Assembly: GCA_023548195.1 (NCBI GenBank)
Contig: JAJHZJ010000335.1
Coordinates: 6,521,047-6,585,046, forward strand
Direction of reading: 5' to 3'
DNA: 64,000 nucleotides
From: Bettongia penicillata ogilbyi
Lineage: Eukaryota > Chordata > Mammalia > Diprotodontia > Potoroidae
The notes under the pieces: model-generated
Told to the model about the DNA's origin: nothing
The model's input: the letters and a program-made list of their open reading frames with translations, nothing else
Database searches by the model: none
Part shown: piece by piece, positions 38,346-49,064 of the stretch
How the letters are laid out: each line of letters begins with the position of its first letter
Position numbering within the stretch: position 1 is the first letter of the stretch
Position numbers and translations under genes: made by a program

Positions 38346-38620
38346 TGGCTGAATGGTGAAAGAGACCAATGAAAAGCCTTGATCCTGCTTAATAAGGGGG
38401 AACTCAGCATGACACATGGGGGTGGCAATGCAGCACAGGCTGCTTCCTTCAAATTCAAAGGGCCCCATCTCTCCCGGAGCCATTGGAGAGATTTCAAAAT
38501 TTTTTTGAAATTGCTTTTTGAGCAGAATTCTTCCCCATGGAGAAGGTCTGGTTGGGCCTCAGGACAGAGGGATGAAAAATGACTATTAAGGTGGCGGCAA
38601 GCCCAGCTCCAGAGAGGCAG
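38346..38620. other. Repeat-free island with a hairpin, candidate conserved element
   Basis: It contains a TCF/LEF-type 'ttcaaag' (38454-38460) and a perfect 9-bp inverted repeat, 'atttcaaaa' (38491-38499) with 'ttttgaaat' (38503-38511), separated by three bases. A 128-codon minus frame (38710-38324) opposes a 67-codon plus frame. Neither is recognised. Confidence 0.35.
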
Positions 38621-38809
38621 AAAGGAGAATGGGGAGCCTGGAACCCCAGACAATAGCACCCTCTTAGCCCAGACAGGGCCAGATTCACAAGGAGGCAGAA
38701 TGGGGACCACCTGTTTGGTGTGGAACAGAAAGGAACTCCCTTTTCATTATACAACATCCCCTTGCTAAGGTGTCCAAGAGCCTGAAACTCCACCATCAGT
38801 TAGTTATTC

Positions 38810-38895
38810 ATTCCTATATATCCATTGCTGTTTGCCTTTGAGCAAATCTCTTCTGTCTAGGCTCCAGTTTCTTTATCTGTGAAATGAGGGTCCTT
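38810..38895 (+). mobile_element. MIR core fragment, sense
   Basis: 'gcctttgagcaaatctcttc' and 'ccagtttctttatctgtgaa' lead straight into the tail repeat below. Confidence 0.6.
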
Positions 38896-39240
38896 TAGGT
38901 CTCTTCCAGTCCTAGCACTCCTTCCTAGCTCTGACATTCTATGATCTAAGCTTCCTTCCAACTCTAGCCCTCCATAGTCTAAAGTCCTTCCGGTTTTAAC
39001 CCCCTCAGTCCTAAGGTCCTTTTCCAGATTCAGCATTCTACAATCTCAAACTCTTGTCTTCCACGTTCAGCAAAAGAGCAGGCTGGAGAAAGGGTTAGGG
39101 AGGGGAGTTTGGTGCACAGAGTGAGCAACCTCATGGAGCCTTTCCCACAGTCACTGGGATGGTTATAGATGGTTCAGCTGCAAAATGAAGAAAAGACTTG
39201 GTCTGGGTGATCTCTAAGGTTCCTTCCAACTCCAAAAAAC
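38896..39240 (+). repeat. 33-bp-type tail repeat and second SINE tail
   Basis: 'ctcttccagtcctagcactc', 'ctagctctgacattctatga' and 'cttccaactctagccctcca' are imperfect units continuous with the SINE at 38810. At 39180-39240 a second SINE tail gives 'ctctaaggttccttccaact'. Confidence 0.7.
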
Positions 39241-39770
39241 AGACTTTTCATGAAAGAAGAGATGTCTCCCTCCTCCGAATTTGGTATAAATCTTGCCTAT
39301 CCTACAGATGACACTGAAGTCAGGCACTCTGTACCCCCATATCTCTCCCAGGGCCTAGCAGAACACTTCAAACTCATTTTGCTGCAGACCCTTGGGGGTG
39401 GGGGTGGGAAGGGCATTAAGAAAGGGAGTCGAGTCCTCTGCCCCTTATTTTGGCCCAGCTTCGTCTCATCCTGGAGCAGTAGTGGGCAGATTGCCACATA
39501 TGGAACCTCTCACTACTGCTGAACCAAGGGCTTAGGGACACATCTGACTGGTGACCATCACTCCCTGGAATTCTGAATACATTATCTTGAGGATCAGTGG
39601 GCTTTTGAAAGCCTCAGTCAACATATACTGGGGATGCGGTCTTTAGAGTGGCTTCAGATCCCTTAAAAAGTGAGATACTAACATCTCATTCCCATCCTGC
39701 CTGCATAATTTCTCAGACCCAAGTCGACATGTATCTGTCCATGCCCTGGGGCACAGCAACAGAGGCCATC
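39241..39770. other. Unassigned stretch
   Basis: The plus frame 39250-39522 (90 codons) and its opposite are unrecognised. No repeat is called. Confidence 0.35.
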
Positions 39771-39960
39771 TTACCACTTTAATTTATTTGATACTTTTTG
39801 TTTGTATCTCACCTTCACTTATGCATACAGCTCCTCCTTCCTTTACCTAGTGAGTCATGCTTTGTAATAAGGCATTAAGTCCAAAGAGGAAAAAAAAAAG
39901 AGGCAGCTTGGCAAAGTTAATCAACAGATCTACGAAGCCCATAAGTATAGACAGTGTACC
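39771..39960. other. Repeat-free island, possible conserved element
   Basis: It contains a perfect AP-1 heptamer 'tgagtca' (39851-39857), 'gtaataaggcattaagtcca' and 'gcaaagttaatcaacagatc'. Functional role is inferred only. Confidence 0.3.
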
Positions 39961-41214
39961 ACACCCACAGCCCCCCACCTCGGCAAGGAAGGGAGGGAAG
40001 TGAATTTTCCTAACTCTTGTCCCAGAACATATCTGTTTTTTTTTTTTTTTAATACAAGTATTCTACTGGTATTGATGTGGGTAGCAAATCATGGAATACT
40101 ATAGAGGTTGAAAAAATTTAACCAAAGCTTCTCCCAGAGAGCAACGGAGAGGTTCATGGCCCACGTGAGCAGGCTGTGACGCATGGTAAGTCAGAAACAG
40201 AAAAACAAACTGAAGAAAAAGATACTACTTGAGTAATATATGCCTGAAAAAGATCATGAGCTGATCTCATGGATGAGACTTATACCAACCAATGGCAGGG
40301 GTATTTGGAGGAGGGAGAGATCTCTTTCATGAGAAGTCTAGTTTTTGGAGTTGGAAGGAACCTTAGAGATCCCCCATCCAAGTCCTTCCTTCACTTGACA
40401 GCTAATCACAATCATCCCAGTGGCTGTGGAAAAGGCTCCATCAGGTCACTCACTCCATGAATCAAGTTCCCTTCCCTGACTCCTTCTCTAGCCTGCTCTT
40501 TTGCTGAACATGGAAGAAAGGGGTTTGAGATGGTCACCGATAACTTATGGGTGGTCTGTATGCTCCAAGGGTATCCTTGGGATATCAAGAGAATTCAATG
40601 AATGCCTGTGGCATATTGGGTAGATCAAGTCATAAAGGATGGGAAAGGAGGGATGCATTGTGATCTGCACTGTTGGAGGGAGCACGAACATCATGGAGAG
40701 CCCAGGTCCACTGGAGTCTTTAAATAATGGTCACCCCATGGTGACCAGGACACTGAGATTCAAACAAAGCATAGCAAGTCCTTCTGAGGACTTATGCAGC
40801 CCAGCTGGCTGACACTACTGGGCAGAGAGGGATGGGGTGGGGACAATCCCTTTAGCAAGATGATTTAATGGGATTCGAGGAGGAAAAAGAGGATTGTAGA
40901 GAAGGGAGCTGGCTCATAAAGGAACCTTTAAAAGAAGGCACTCTAATGACTAAATACAGAAAGAGCATCTTAGAGCTGTGTTTTATGGACTTCTGAAATA
41001 CTGTGCCAGGCCCAGGAGTAAAAGAAAACCACACACACACCCAAGTACATCATGCTCCAATGCATTCACCCTGGACACCAACACTGGGAATAGAAGTTTT
41101 TAGGATTCTGGGGACACATCATATTTATTCTCCAGCTCTCGGAGCATACAACTTAAGAAGGAGAACCGAGGCCTTTCAGGGTTTAGGGAAACACTGAACC
41201 CTGTACTGTTCCCT
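39961..41214. other. Unassigned stretch with short T and A runs
   Basis: A 15-base T run lies near 40036-40050. 40330-40480 shows weak SINE or L3-like words ('ttggagttggaaggaacctt'). No gene or clear repeat was identified in the rest. Confidence 0.35.
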
Positions 41215-41295
41215 GTTGTTTCCTTGTATCCTAAGATATAATGTAAGTTCCTCGAGGGCAGGAGCTGATTGGTTTCATTTCTGTAGACTGTATTG
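41215..41295 (+). mobile_element. L2 3' end fragment, sense
   Basis: 'agatataatgtaagttcctc' and 'gagggcaggagctgattggt' match the L2 terminus. Confidence 0.6.
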
Positions 41296-41319
41296 TAGTA
41301 CTTCAAATTCTGAAAGTAT

Positions 41320-41610
41320 CTTGGAAATGATCTAATCTGATTTCTGTCCATACAACACCTCTGAGAAGAGGCTCCCTTTGAAGGTCTCTGATGAGGGAGA
41401 AGCCACAAGGCACTGCATTGCACTCTGGGACGACTCTAAGGAGCAGAGCCTGTACACTAAAGCCTAAGCCTGCTTCTCTGCTGCTCCTGGTTCCACCCTC
41501 TGGGGCCAAGCAGAACCAGCTAATCCCTTCTACACCTGACAGCCTTTCAAACACTGGAAGAGAACGATCCTGGCACCTCTCCCATTCTCCACATCTTTCA
41601 AAAAATCACT
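41320..41610 (-). mobile_element. CR1/L3 LINE 3' end, antisense
   Basis: 'caaggcactgcattgcactc', 'taagcctgcttctctgctgc', 'tcctggttccaccctctggg' and 'gccaagcagaaccagctaat' match the reverse-complement CR1/L3 end also seen at 31890 and 61650. Confidence 0.75.
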
Positions 41611-41857
41611 GACAGTGGTTCAGCAATTGCAGCTGTTTGTGCTTTCAGGAAGCAGGATGCAGGCCTGGTGACTCGAGCTCATCAAGGGCAGCTAGCTGCT
41701 TTCTCACTATCTCTTCATATCACTTGGATTGGGGCTGCATGTTAACCCCTAATTCATTTGTTCTGTCTACTGCAGGCCAAAGATCATGAGTTCCTTTTGG
41801 CAGAGAATGTGTGTGTTCATCCTTCACTGCCGAAGAAAACCATGCCATCAGAGAAAT

Positions 41858-42100
41858 GATGACATGACTTGCACTTGACTTTGTTTTGAGTGAGGGAGGG
41901 CTGTGCAGGTCACCAGCCTCACTTCTCCTCCAGAGCCACTTGAATTCAGTGACCAGATATTCATCAGGATGACTGGAGATGACCCAGGATGAGGCAACTG
42001 GGGTGAAGTGACTTGCTCAAGGTCACACAGCTAGTGAGTGTCAAGTGTCTGAGGTTAGATTTGAACTCAAGTCCTCCTGCACAAAGAAAGAGGAGTTCTG
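41858..42100 (+). repeat. Interspersed repeat shared with 18.57 kb, joined to antisense MIR
   Basis: The first half is the copy related to 18565-18700. From 41985 an antisense MIR follows: 'caactggggtgaagtgactt', 'gctcaaggtcacacagctag' and 'gatttgaactcaagtcctcc'. Confidence 0.6.
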
Positions 42101-42784
42101 CCTTCTCTCCATTGTCCTGCACACCTTAGCAGCATGGCCCTCTCCCTGCCTACGCCTTCCTCTTTTCCTGGCCTGGCTATAAAGGCTCTTTCGGCTGTCC
42201 TTGGCCTGTCCTCCTCAGCTCATCCTGACCTAACAGGACTGTTCAGCTCTGACTTTCATCTGCAGTAATCTGTCCTTGATTCCACCTTCTGAACACGTCT
42301 TTAAAATCTCAGATGGTTGATGGGCTCCCTGGGCATCCACATTAGTCTTTTTAGGTAGCTGATAGTACCCCAACCTTCCTCTTCACTGGGGTTTTCTCTC
42401 TGCTGATTCTCAGTTCATAGATCTCATAATATTGTGATTCTTCTTTGAGGTGCCTATCGTGCCGTTTAAGGACTCCATGCCAGGCTGGTGGTGTTTCCCA
42501 TATTCCTCCCTTATTTCTTCCTCCTGTCCAGGTGGTCTCTGTGATAATGCTTCTCCTTCTCCTGTTCATCTTCACCCAAATATTCTCCCCAGGCTTTCTA
42601 TCATGAGTAAATCTTCTTAATAAGCAATAACAAGCATCTTTCTCCTCCCTCCCTCAGCTCTCCTCTTGAATGGAGGGTATCCTTTTGAAGTCACATTTTA
42701 GTCAGGTCCCATCTCCATGAGCTGCCTCTTTGTGTTATGATCTCAGGTTCATCTTGCTCATTATCCCCTCTTTGGGAGAGATTG
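42101..42784. other. Unassigned single-copy stretch, about 0.7 kb
   Basis: A 74-codon minus frame (42575-42351), rich in Arg/Lys/Glu, is not recognised. No repeat family is called. A 'gctataaag' word at about 42177 is not enough to claim a promoter. Confidence 0.35.
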
Positions 42785-43010
42785 GGGTGATGGAGCAGAT
42801 AGAATGCTGGGCTTGGAATTAGGAAGACCTAGTGGCAAGGTCCACCTTGTATTCTTGCCAGCTCTGTTACCACAGGCATGTTCTGTAAGTCTCAGTTTCC
42901 TCATCTCTAAAATAATTATGGTAGTTATGTTATAGGGCTGGTGTGAGACCCAAGTGAGATAATGTTCAGAAAAGCATTTTATCAGTTATTATTACCATCA
43001 TCATCTAGAG
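42785..43010 (+). mobile_element. MIR SINE, sense, full length
   Basis: 'gagcagatagaatgctgggc', 'ggaattaggaagacctagtg', 'aagtctcagtttcctcatct' and 'gtgagacccaagtgagataa'. Confidence 0.75.
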
Positions 43011-43040
43011 ATCTGGGGCTATGAGTTTTCATTGATGTTT

Positions 43041-43200
43041 CTTCCCTCCCTCCCTCTCTTCTTCCCTCCTTTCCTTCCTTCCTTCCTTCCTTCCTTCCTT
43101 CCTTCCTTCCTTCCTTCCTTCCTTCCTTCCTTCCTTCCTTCCTTCCTTCCTTCCTCCCTTCCTTCTATCTTTCGTTCATCCTCTTCCTCCTTTCTTCCTA
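43041..43200 (+). repeat. (TTCC)n polypyrimidine array
   Basis: More than 20 perfect TTCC units (43073-43154) with CT-rich borders. Phe/Leu/Pro/Ser and Lys/Glu/Gly/Arg frames over it are compositional. Confidence 0.97.
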
Positions 43201-43202
43201 AG

Positions 43203-43425
43203 GTAGAAAAATGGATAAAGCACTGGGTCTGAAACAAGAAAGATCCGAGTTCAAATAGAGCCTCAAGTCTTTGAGCAAATCATTTTACTGTAAGTCACTT
43301 TAATATTATTTATCTCAGTTTCCTCAACTGTAAAATGAGAATCAAAATAGCATCTACCTCCCAGGGTTGTTGTATGGCTCGGTGTTTAGCACAGTGCTTG
43401 ACATATAGTAACGAATACTTTCTTC
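43203..43425 (+). mobile_element. MIR SINE, sense, full length
   Basis: 'tggataaagcactgggtctg', 'gagttcaaatagagcctcaa', 'atctcagtttcctcaactgt', 'cccagggttgttgtatggct' and 'agtgcttgacatatagtaac'. Confidence 0.8.
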
Positions 43426-43475
43426 TTCCTCCTCCTCTTCTTCCTCTTCTTCCTCCTCTTTCTCCTTGGTCCTCC
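43426..43475 (+). repeat. (CTT/CCT)n trinucleotide-like tract
   Basis: Imperfect CTTCTTCCT runs at the end of the preceding MIR. Confidence 0.85.
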
Positions 43476-43614
43476 TTTTCAAAAAGATTTTGTTTCCTGT
43501 GAATTATTGGACTTTTCTACTGCTAGCCTTCTTCCCATGTTGTAGCTGCTACTCTCTATTTTGCCCCCTTTCCTTTCTGAGCTTCTCTTGAATAATCTCG
43601 GTCCTCTCTGCTTT

Positions 43615-44127
43615 CTCATCCATTCCCTACACAACTGCCAAAGGAATATTCCCATGAACAGGTCCCTCCTCTGCTCAGTTTCCTCCAGTGACTCCCTATT
43701 GCCAACAGAATCAAATATCAGGCTTTAAGAACTTGGTCCCTACCTTCCTTTCTGACCTCATTACACATTCGTGTACTCCACTAGTCCTCCTGTTATTGCT
43801 CACACATGACAGGCCATCTCCTGTCTCCATGGACAAAGTCCTCATGCCGGAATGTACTTCCTCCTCTCTTCTGCCTCTTGGAATCCCTAGCTTCCTCCAA
43901 AACTTGAGTGCTATCTCCTATATGATGCTTTTGCTGATTCCCTTGGTTTCCATAGCTTGCCCTAAATTACTCTGTCTTTATTGTGTAAATATTTATACTA
44001 TACATGTTTCTCCTGATAGAATCTAAGCTTCTTCAAGGCAAGAATTGTTTCATTTTTGTCTTTGTAGCCTTAGAAGCCAGAACATTGCCTGGCACATAGA
44101 AAGTGCTTAATAAATGATTGTCACTTG
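43615..44127 (+). mobile_element. L2 LINE 3' end, sense, best-preserved copy
   Basis: Collinear words over 500 bp: 'ggaatattcccatgaacagg', 'cagtgactccctattgccaa', 'cttggtccctaccttccttt', 'tgcctcttggaatccctagc', 'tctaagcttcttcaaggcaa' and 'catagaaagtgcttaataaa'. The 112-codon plus frame at 43688-44026 is a by-product of this element. Confidence 0.85.
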
Positions 44128-44630
44128 ATCCAGTTTATAAGACTCCAGGCAAATATATTTAGATTAGCTCATATTCTGTGCACTCTCCTTCTGTCCAAGA
44201 GCTCACCACTTCATGATCCAGAAATCCAAAGTCCTGTTCTCAGACATCATCAACTAGCTGCTCATTGAGTTAATTTCCATCACTCTTCCAAAGCCCCCCA
44301 TCCAACATCTTTGCTACTAACGTCTTCACTTCATTTTCCAAGACTTCAGAATACCCAGAAACACTTTCTAGATTTTTCTGCCAGTATCATTTGTCACTAT
44401 GAGATTTACCAGAAGAGAGAAGTGGTCATACAGTTTAAAAGTTCTTTTTATTACTCTCCATGAATAGAATGTCACCAATGACTATGTGTCTTTTCTTCTG
44501 CCTCTTTTGGGAGGATCTCTCCCTCTTTTATATCAGTTGTGAATCATCAGCATCTTCAGCACTGACTTTTCTATAGTTCTTTTTCTTTTAAGGTCTTAAA
44601 AATGCTTTACATAAAAATAGTTTCAAATTA
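44128..44630. other. Unassigned AT-rich stretch
   Basis: The text looks like decayed repeat ('cttcacttcattttccaaga'), but I cannot name a family. No gene is seen. Confidence 0.35.
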
Positions 44631-44631
44631 T

Positions 44632-44865
44632 TTAGGGATTCTCAATCTGAAGTCCATAAGTCTGTGGGACAGATTTCCTGGAGTCCATGTACTTGGATTG
44701 GGGGGAATATATCACATCATTATTTTAATATAATTGGCTTCCTTTGTAATCATATAAATTATATTTTGTGCATTTACCAACATAATTCTGAGAAAGGGTC
44801 CTTAGGCTTCACCAGATTGACTGTTCAAGGGGTCCTTGATGCATAAAAAGCGTTAAGGCTAAAGA
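44632..44865. mobile_element. Short hAT-type element
   Basis: 'attctcaatctgaagtccat', 'ttggcttcctttgtaatcat', 'ttctgagaaagggtccttag', 'gcttcaccagattgactgtt' and a right end 'aaaaagcgttaaggc'. This is the longest copy of this family in the window. Confidence 0.7.
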
Positions 44866-44879
44866 AAGGCTCCCAGCAT

Positions 44880-45000
44880 GTCGTATGTATTCATTAGAGC
44901 ATCAACTAAAACATTATTTAGTGCTTAGTAGCTTACCAGATACTGCCAATCATTGCCCTAAAGAAGCTTACATTCTACTGGGATTATATGCAGATTATGA
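44880..45000 (-). mobile_element. L2 3' end, antisense
   Basis: 'aacattatttagtgcttagt', 'catt-gccctaaagaagctta' and 'cattctactgggattatatg' match the reverse complement. Confidence 0.55.
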
Positions 45001-45039
45001 GAAGGGGAAAAAGGATTTTGATTTATTCAGTCAGAGGGA

Positions 45040-45440
45040 GTGCTCACATTCGAGTCCATACATTTGGGGCTAGAAGGGACCCTTGGGGTGATGTAGCCCA
45101 ATTCTTTCAATTACAGTTGCAAGTGACTTGCTATGATTGCACAGGTAGTGAGTGGCCCAGAGACAGAATTGGAAAGCTGGTCCTCTGACTTCAAACCCAG
45201 GGTGTTTTCTGCTGCGGCCCCATGCAGCTTCCTTTGTCCCCTGAAATGTCACATATACATCCATTATGCCATTTGATCTTTACAACACCATGAAAAAGAT
45301 ACTATAGGTATTATCGCAATCTTCCCAGTTTACTGAAAAGAAAACTGAGGCTCAGAAACTTGCTCAGCTTGTAAGAGTCAAGGTCCATCCTTACTCCAAA
45401 TGCTGCTGGGCCTACAAGGGCCACAGGGCTTGGCTCCTGC
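45040..45440 (-). mobile_element. Two MIR SINEs, antisense
   Basis: First: 'ggctagaagggacccttggg', 'gcaagtgacttgctatgatt' and 'ctgacttcaaacccagggtg'. Second: 'atgccatttgatctttacaa', 'tcttcccagtttactgaaaa' and 'gaaaactgaggctcagaaac'. Confidence 0.7.
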
Positions 45441-45835
45441 TCAGAGTACAGCTCCATGAGATCAGTAAGGAGAGAACCTCAGACCTTTGACATAGCTCCA
45501 AGTGTTTAGCAGGTCTTCCTTCTGTCCTCTCCTGGGCCATCTCTCCCTCCATCCTCCACGCCCCCCCCCCCCAATGATCCAGGCCAAGGTTCCTTTCTGT
45601 CCCTTTCTATTTATTTCTCTTTGTTATTCCTCAGAAGCATTTCCACCATTGGAGCTTTTACATCCTCTCCAGTAGCCTTGTACTAGAGTCATTCTGTCAG
45701 CTCCCCTGCCTTTCCTTCTAGGAAGACAACCGACCTAGGCTCTGGGCACACTTAATGGCTGCTGGCAATGGCAGATAACTGTGTGCGCTGTGGAGGTTGT
45801 GGTCATGCGCCCCTGGTCCTGCATTCTTACTAACT
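45441..45835. other. Unassigned stretch with a C12 run
   Basis: A run of 12 C lies at 45561-45572. No repeat family or gene is recognised. Confidence 0.35.
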
Positions 45836-45839
45836 CTAG

Positions 45840-45985
45840 CCAGAATCTCCATTTTACAAATGAGAAAACCAAGGCTCACCTGCAGTTCAATGTCTTGTCC
45901 ACGGTTACATAGCTAAGTATCGGAGGTGAGACTGAACTCTAGGTTTTTCCAGACTCCAAATCTATCACTGCTGAATTGAGTCACT
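45840..45985 (-). mobile_element. MIR SINE, antisense
   Basis: 'tccattttacaaatgagaaa', 'accaaggctcacctgcagtt' and 'ggtgagactgaactctaggt'. Confidence 0.7.
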
Positions 45986-46049
45986 GTCCTTGCATGGCAG
46001 TTAGTGCAAATACTATTATTCTTATAAGTGAAGCTCAGAGAGATTGGGG

Positions 46050-46340
46050 TTCAATTCATGTCAATAAGCACCTACTATGTGTCACACGGTGGGCTATATA
46101 TGGTGGGTAGTGCTGCATATAGAAGGGCCCTGGAATTGGGAGCCAACTTGGATTTGAATTCCAGTTCCTCTACTTCCGCCTTTGTGAGCCTGGGCAAGCC
46201 CTGTGACCTTCTCGGCCTCATTTTGCTCATCTGTATATGGGGTTGATAATACCTAATAATAGTCACTCATCTTTGTATAGTATTTGAGACTGACCCAGCA
46301 CTTTCCTTTCACTTACAACAATATCATGGGTTAGGCCTGA
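46050..46340 (+). mobile_element. L2 piece followed by MIR pieces
   Basis: 'tcaataagcacctactatgt' (L2 antisense) is followed by a sense SINE, 'agaagggccctggaattggg', 'gatttgaattccagttcctc', 'gagcctgggcaagccctgtg', and then an antisense MIR piece, 'cactcatctttgtatagtat'. Confidence 0.65.
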
Positions 46341-46397
46341 GCTTTAATTAGTATAGAAAGCACCCTGTGTCAGCCCGGGGCTCTTTCTAGTGGTATC

Positions 46398-46600
46398 TCA
46401 TCCCCTAATGGAATGTAAGGCCCTCGAGGGAAGAGGTGCCATTCTTTTTGTCTCTGTATCTATATGTCTGGCACACAGTAGTACTTAATAAGTGTTTATT
46501 GACTGATCCTATTGTCAGTAGGAAAGTGATCTGGCAAACATTTGTTAAGCCCCTGTTGTGTGCCAGGCACAGACCAGTCAAGATGATCACAAAGGCTCCA
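46398..46600 (+). mobile_element. L2 3' end, sense, then L2 3' end, antisense
   Basis: 'taatggaatgtaaggccctc' to 'taataagtgtttattgactg' (sense) is followed by 'caaacatttgttaagcccct' and 'gttgtgtgccaggcacagac' (antisense). The two termini are arranged tail to tail. Confidence 0.75.
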
Positions 46601-46734
46601 TCATCATTATCGCTTCAGATCCGGTTTCTTAGTTGGTCACTCAGACCCTGGAGACCTCTTTATAAATATGTAAACAGAAAAGTCTGAGGCCTTGGTTCCT
46701 TCTGATGTTTAAACAATGGCTGAGGGGACAAAGT

Positions 46735-46915
46735 GATGTGGATGAAGCATTGACCTGGGTGCCTGGAGTCCAGGCTCTGCGTCTGACTCCACTGCCTGCC
46801 AGTTGGGTAACTTTTGTGTCCTTACATCTCTCTAGACCTTGGCTGCCTCCTCTGTAGAAGGAGGAAGCTGGAGAACATGATGAGTCTGTGATCTTTAAGG
46901 TCTCTGTCGATTGAC
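46735..46915 (+). mobile_element. MIR-type SINE, sense
   Basis: 'tgatgtggatgaagcattga', 'gtgcctggagtccaggctct', 'gccagttgggtaacttttgt' and 'ggagaacatgatgagtctgt'. Its tail position passes directly into the next minisatellite. Confidence 0.65.
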
Positions 46916-47510
46916 ATTTTACATTCTTAAGGCCATCCAACTCTAGCACTCTATGTTCCATGTTCTAAGGTCTCTTCCAGCTCTGACATTCTAAGTTCTG
47001 TGTTCTGGATCTGTGTTCTAGGGCTCCTTCTAGCTCCTATAGTCTGTCCTCCAAATTCTAAGGTCTCTTCCAGCTCTAACATTCTAAGTTCTGTGTTCTA
47101 GGGCCCTTTCCAGTTCTGACATTTAGTGTTCCATGTTGGGGTCTCTTCCAGCTCTAACATTCTAAGTTCTGTGTTCTAGGGCCCTTTCCAGTTCTGACAT
47201 TTAGTATTCCATGTTGGGGTCTCTTCCAGCTCTAACATTCCAAGTTCTGTGTTTTAATTGCCCTTCCACTGCCTGCATTTCTATGTTCCGTGTTCTAAGT
47301 CTCTAACATTCTATATTCTGTGTTCCAGGGCCCCTTCTAACTCCTAATTTTCTGTTTCCCATGTTCTAAGGTCTCTAATATTCTACATTTTATTTTCTAG
47401 GCTCCTTCTAGCTCCTGCATTTCCTTTTTCCAGGTTCTAAAGTTTCTAACATTCTATATTCTGTGTTCTAGGGTCCCTTCCAGCTCTGACATTCCATCAT
47501 TTTAAGTCCA
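46895..47510 (+). repeat. 33-bp-type minisatellite, diverged, with a 78-bp higher-order repeat
   Basis: About 16 imperfect units such as 'ggtctcttccagctctgaca' and 'ctagggccctttccagttct'. A two-unit block repeats with 78-bp spacing ('gtctcttcc' at 47141 and 47219) and is nearly identical in both copies, showing recent local duplication inside an older array. Confidence 0.9.
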
Positions 47511-47651
47511 GACCACATCTCTCCCTCTACCAAAAGGGCTGGAGACTGTGGAAAGCACAACAGACAGGGTGCTGTGCTCAACTGGCTGACATTTCAGCTT
47601 CCAAAGATCTTTCCCCTAGGAGCCTATCTAATTTCCATCCTGTGAAAAGCT

Positions 47652-47689
47652 GTTCTCTCTCTCTCTCTCTGTCTCTCTCTCTGTCTCTC

Positions 47690-47765
<76 letters not shown>
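47652..47765 (+). repeat. (CT)n(CA)n compound microsatellite
   Basis: A CT run with a few G interruptions (47652-47740) is followed by a CA run (47740-47765). Confidence 0.97.
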
Positions 47766-48035
47766 AAGCAATACCTTCTGTGGCCACAGATAGCTGCTTC
47801 AATAGCATTTAATTTACCTGGGAGCTGAAGGCAAGGATGAAAAATATGTATCAGAGATGGTGCCAGGATTGGGAACCATGATAAATGTAAAGTAACTCAA
47901 CCTTACATATTGGGAGTTCTTGGGTGAGGGAGGCTATTGGGAATCAAACCATGTATGTGCATGTGTGGGGGAAGAGATGGGAAGCCTCAGAGGAAGCTGG
48001 CCCAGGATAAGGCTTTGGAGGCTGCTCACAGTAGC
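47766..48035. other. Repeat-free island, possible conserved element
   Basis: 'caatagcatttaatttacct' and 'gatgaaaaatatgtatcaga' lack repeat signatures. Evidence for function is weak. Confidence 0.25.
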
Positions 48036-48039
48036 TCAC

Positions 48040-48190
48040 TGTGAAGTCCCTTTTCTTTTCTGGGTCTCATCTGTAAAATGAGGAGGCCAGACTCCATGGT
48101 GTCTAAGGTCCCTCTCAGCTCTTCCATTCTCTGACCTCTGTTCCAAAGTCCCTTCCAACTCTGATATCCAAAGACTCTATGATTCTTGCC
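48040..48190 (+). mobile_element. SINE core with long tail, sense
   Basis: 'gggtctcatctgtaaaatga', 'gtgtctaaggtccctctcag', 'ttccaaagtcccttccaact' and 'ctatgattcttgcc'. It holds two 33-bp-type units, perhaps the starting state of such an array. Confidence 0.75.
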
Positions 48191-48620
48191 ACAGTGGTGT
48201 GGGGGTAGCCCTCAGGAAGAGTGTATTTCACAATGGGTGAGGTGGGATGTAATTCAGTTGTCCCCATTGGGGGGTGGCAGGGAGCAAGGAATGTTAATGG
48301 CCTCCCACCATTTCAGGGCACAAAAGGAAATTCATATGTTACCAGATAACAAAGTGAAGGGAATGCTTATTAAAGCATCCCCAAACTCTCCCAGGCCTAA
48401 AGGCTGACCTGGATTCTTTGGTTTCCCCTTTCTCCCTGCCCTCCCCACCCCTTGTCCCTCATCAGCCTGGAGGCAGTGCAGAACCACTGTAAAGAATGTC
48501 TTGCATTGGACCTAACTCTAGTTTCTGTCCAGTGCACAATTCAGGCCCCCACAGGCTCACCCAGGGCTGTTTGCTGAGGTGTGCTCCTTCGAAAAACCTT
48601 TATGACAGCCACGACCACAA
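48191..48620. other. Mostly single-copy stretch
   Basis: 48310-48400 contains 'ttcatatgttaccagataac' (GATA and E-box-like words) and 'gcttattaaagcatccccaa'. No repeat or gene is recognised. Confidence 0.3.
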
Positions 48621-48624
48621 GGAC

Positions 48625-48835
48625 ATTCTAGAGTCTTATTCATAGGCTGTGCAACCATAAGAGACCTTTGAGATCATCTTCCCTCCTAAATTTCCAGATA
48701 AGGAAATTGAGGCCCAGGCAGGTTCAGTGACTTCACTAATGTTATATGGGTAGTAAATAATCAGCAGAGTTAGGATTTAAACTGAGGCCTCCTGACTTCA
48801 CTTCCAGTGTTCTTTCTGCTTTTTCAACCTGTTCT
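48625..48835 (-). mobile_element. MIR SINE, antisense
   Basis: 'gacctttgagatcatcttcc', 'agataaggaaattgaggccc' and 'gttaggatttaaactgaggc'. Confidence 0.75.
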
Positions 48836-49064
48836 TTCGCCCCACAAGCTGTGCTTTCTTCTCTCATGTTAAATGCTCTGTGAAAGTGTAGGCATTCCTG
48901 TGGACATACCTGTACTGGCAGGTAGGGGTCTCCCGAGCTTCCAGATACATCGTGGACTACAGTTCTAAAATTCTAGCTCATGAGCCCCCACTGATGGGCA
49001 TCCTTTCAAAAGTCAGAGTGTAGGAACAACGAACTCAAAGCAAAGGCATTTACCAAGATGGCCT

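Noticed and set aside
42170..42200. TATA-box-like 'gctataaag' as a promoter
   Set aside because: There is no CpG enrichment, initiator context or downstream exon, and such words are common by chance.
43688..44026. 112-codon plus-strand frame as a gene
   Set aside because: It lies entirely within a well-matched L2 3' region.
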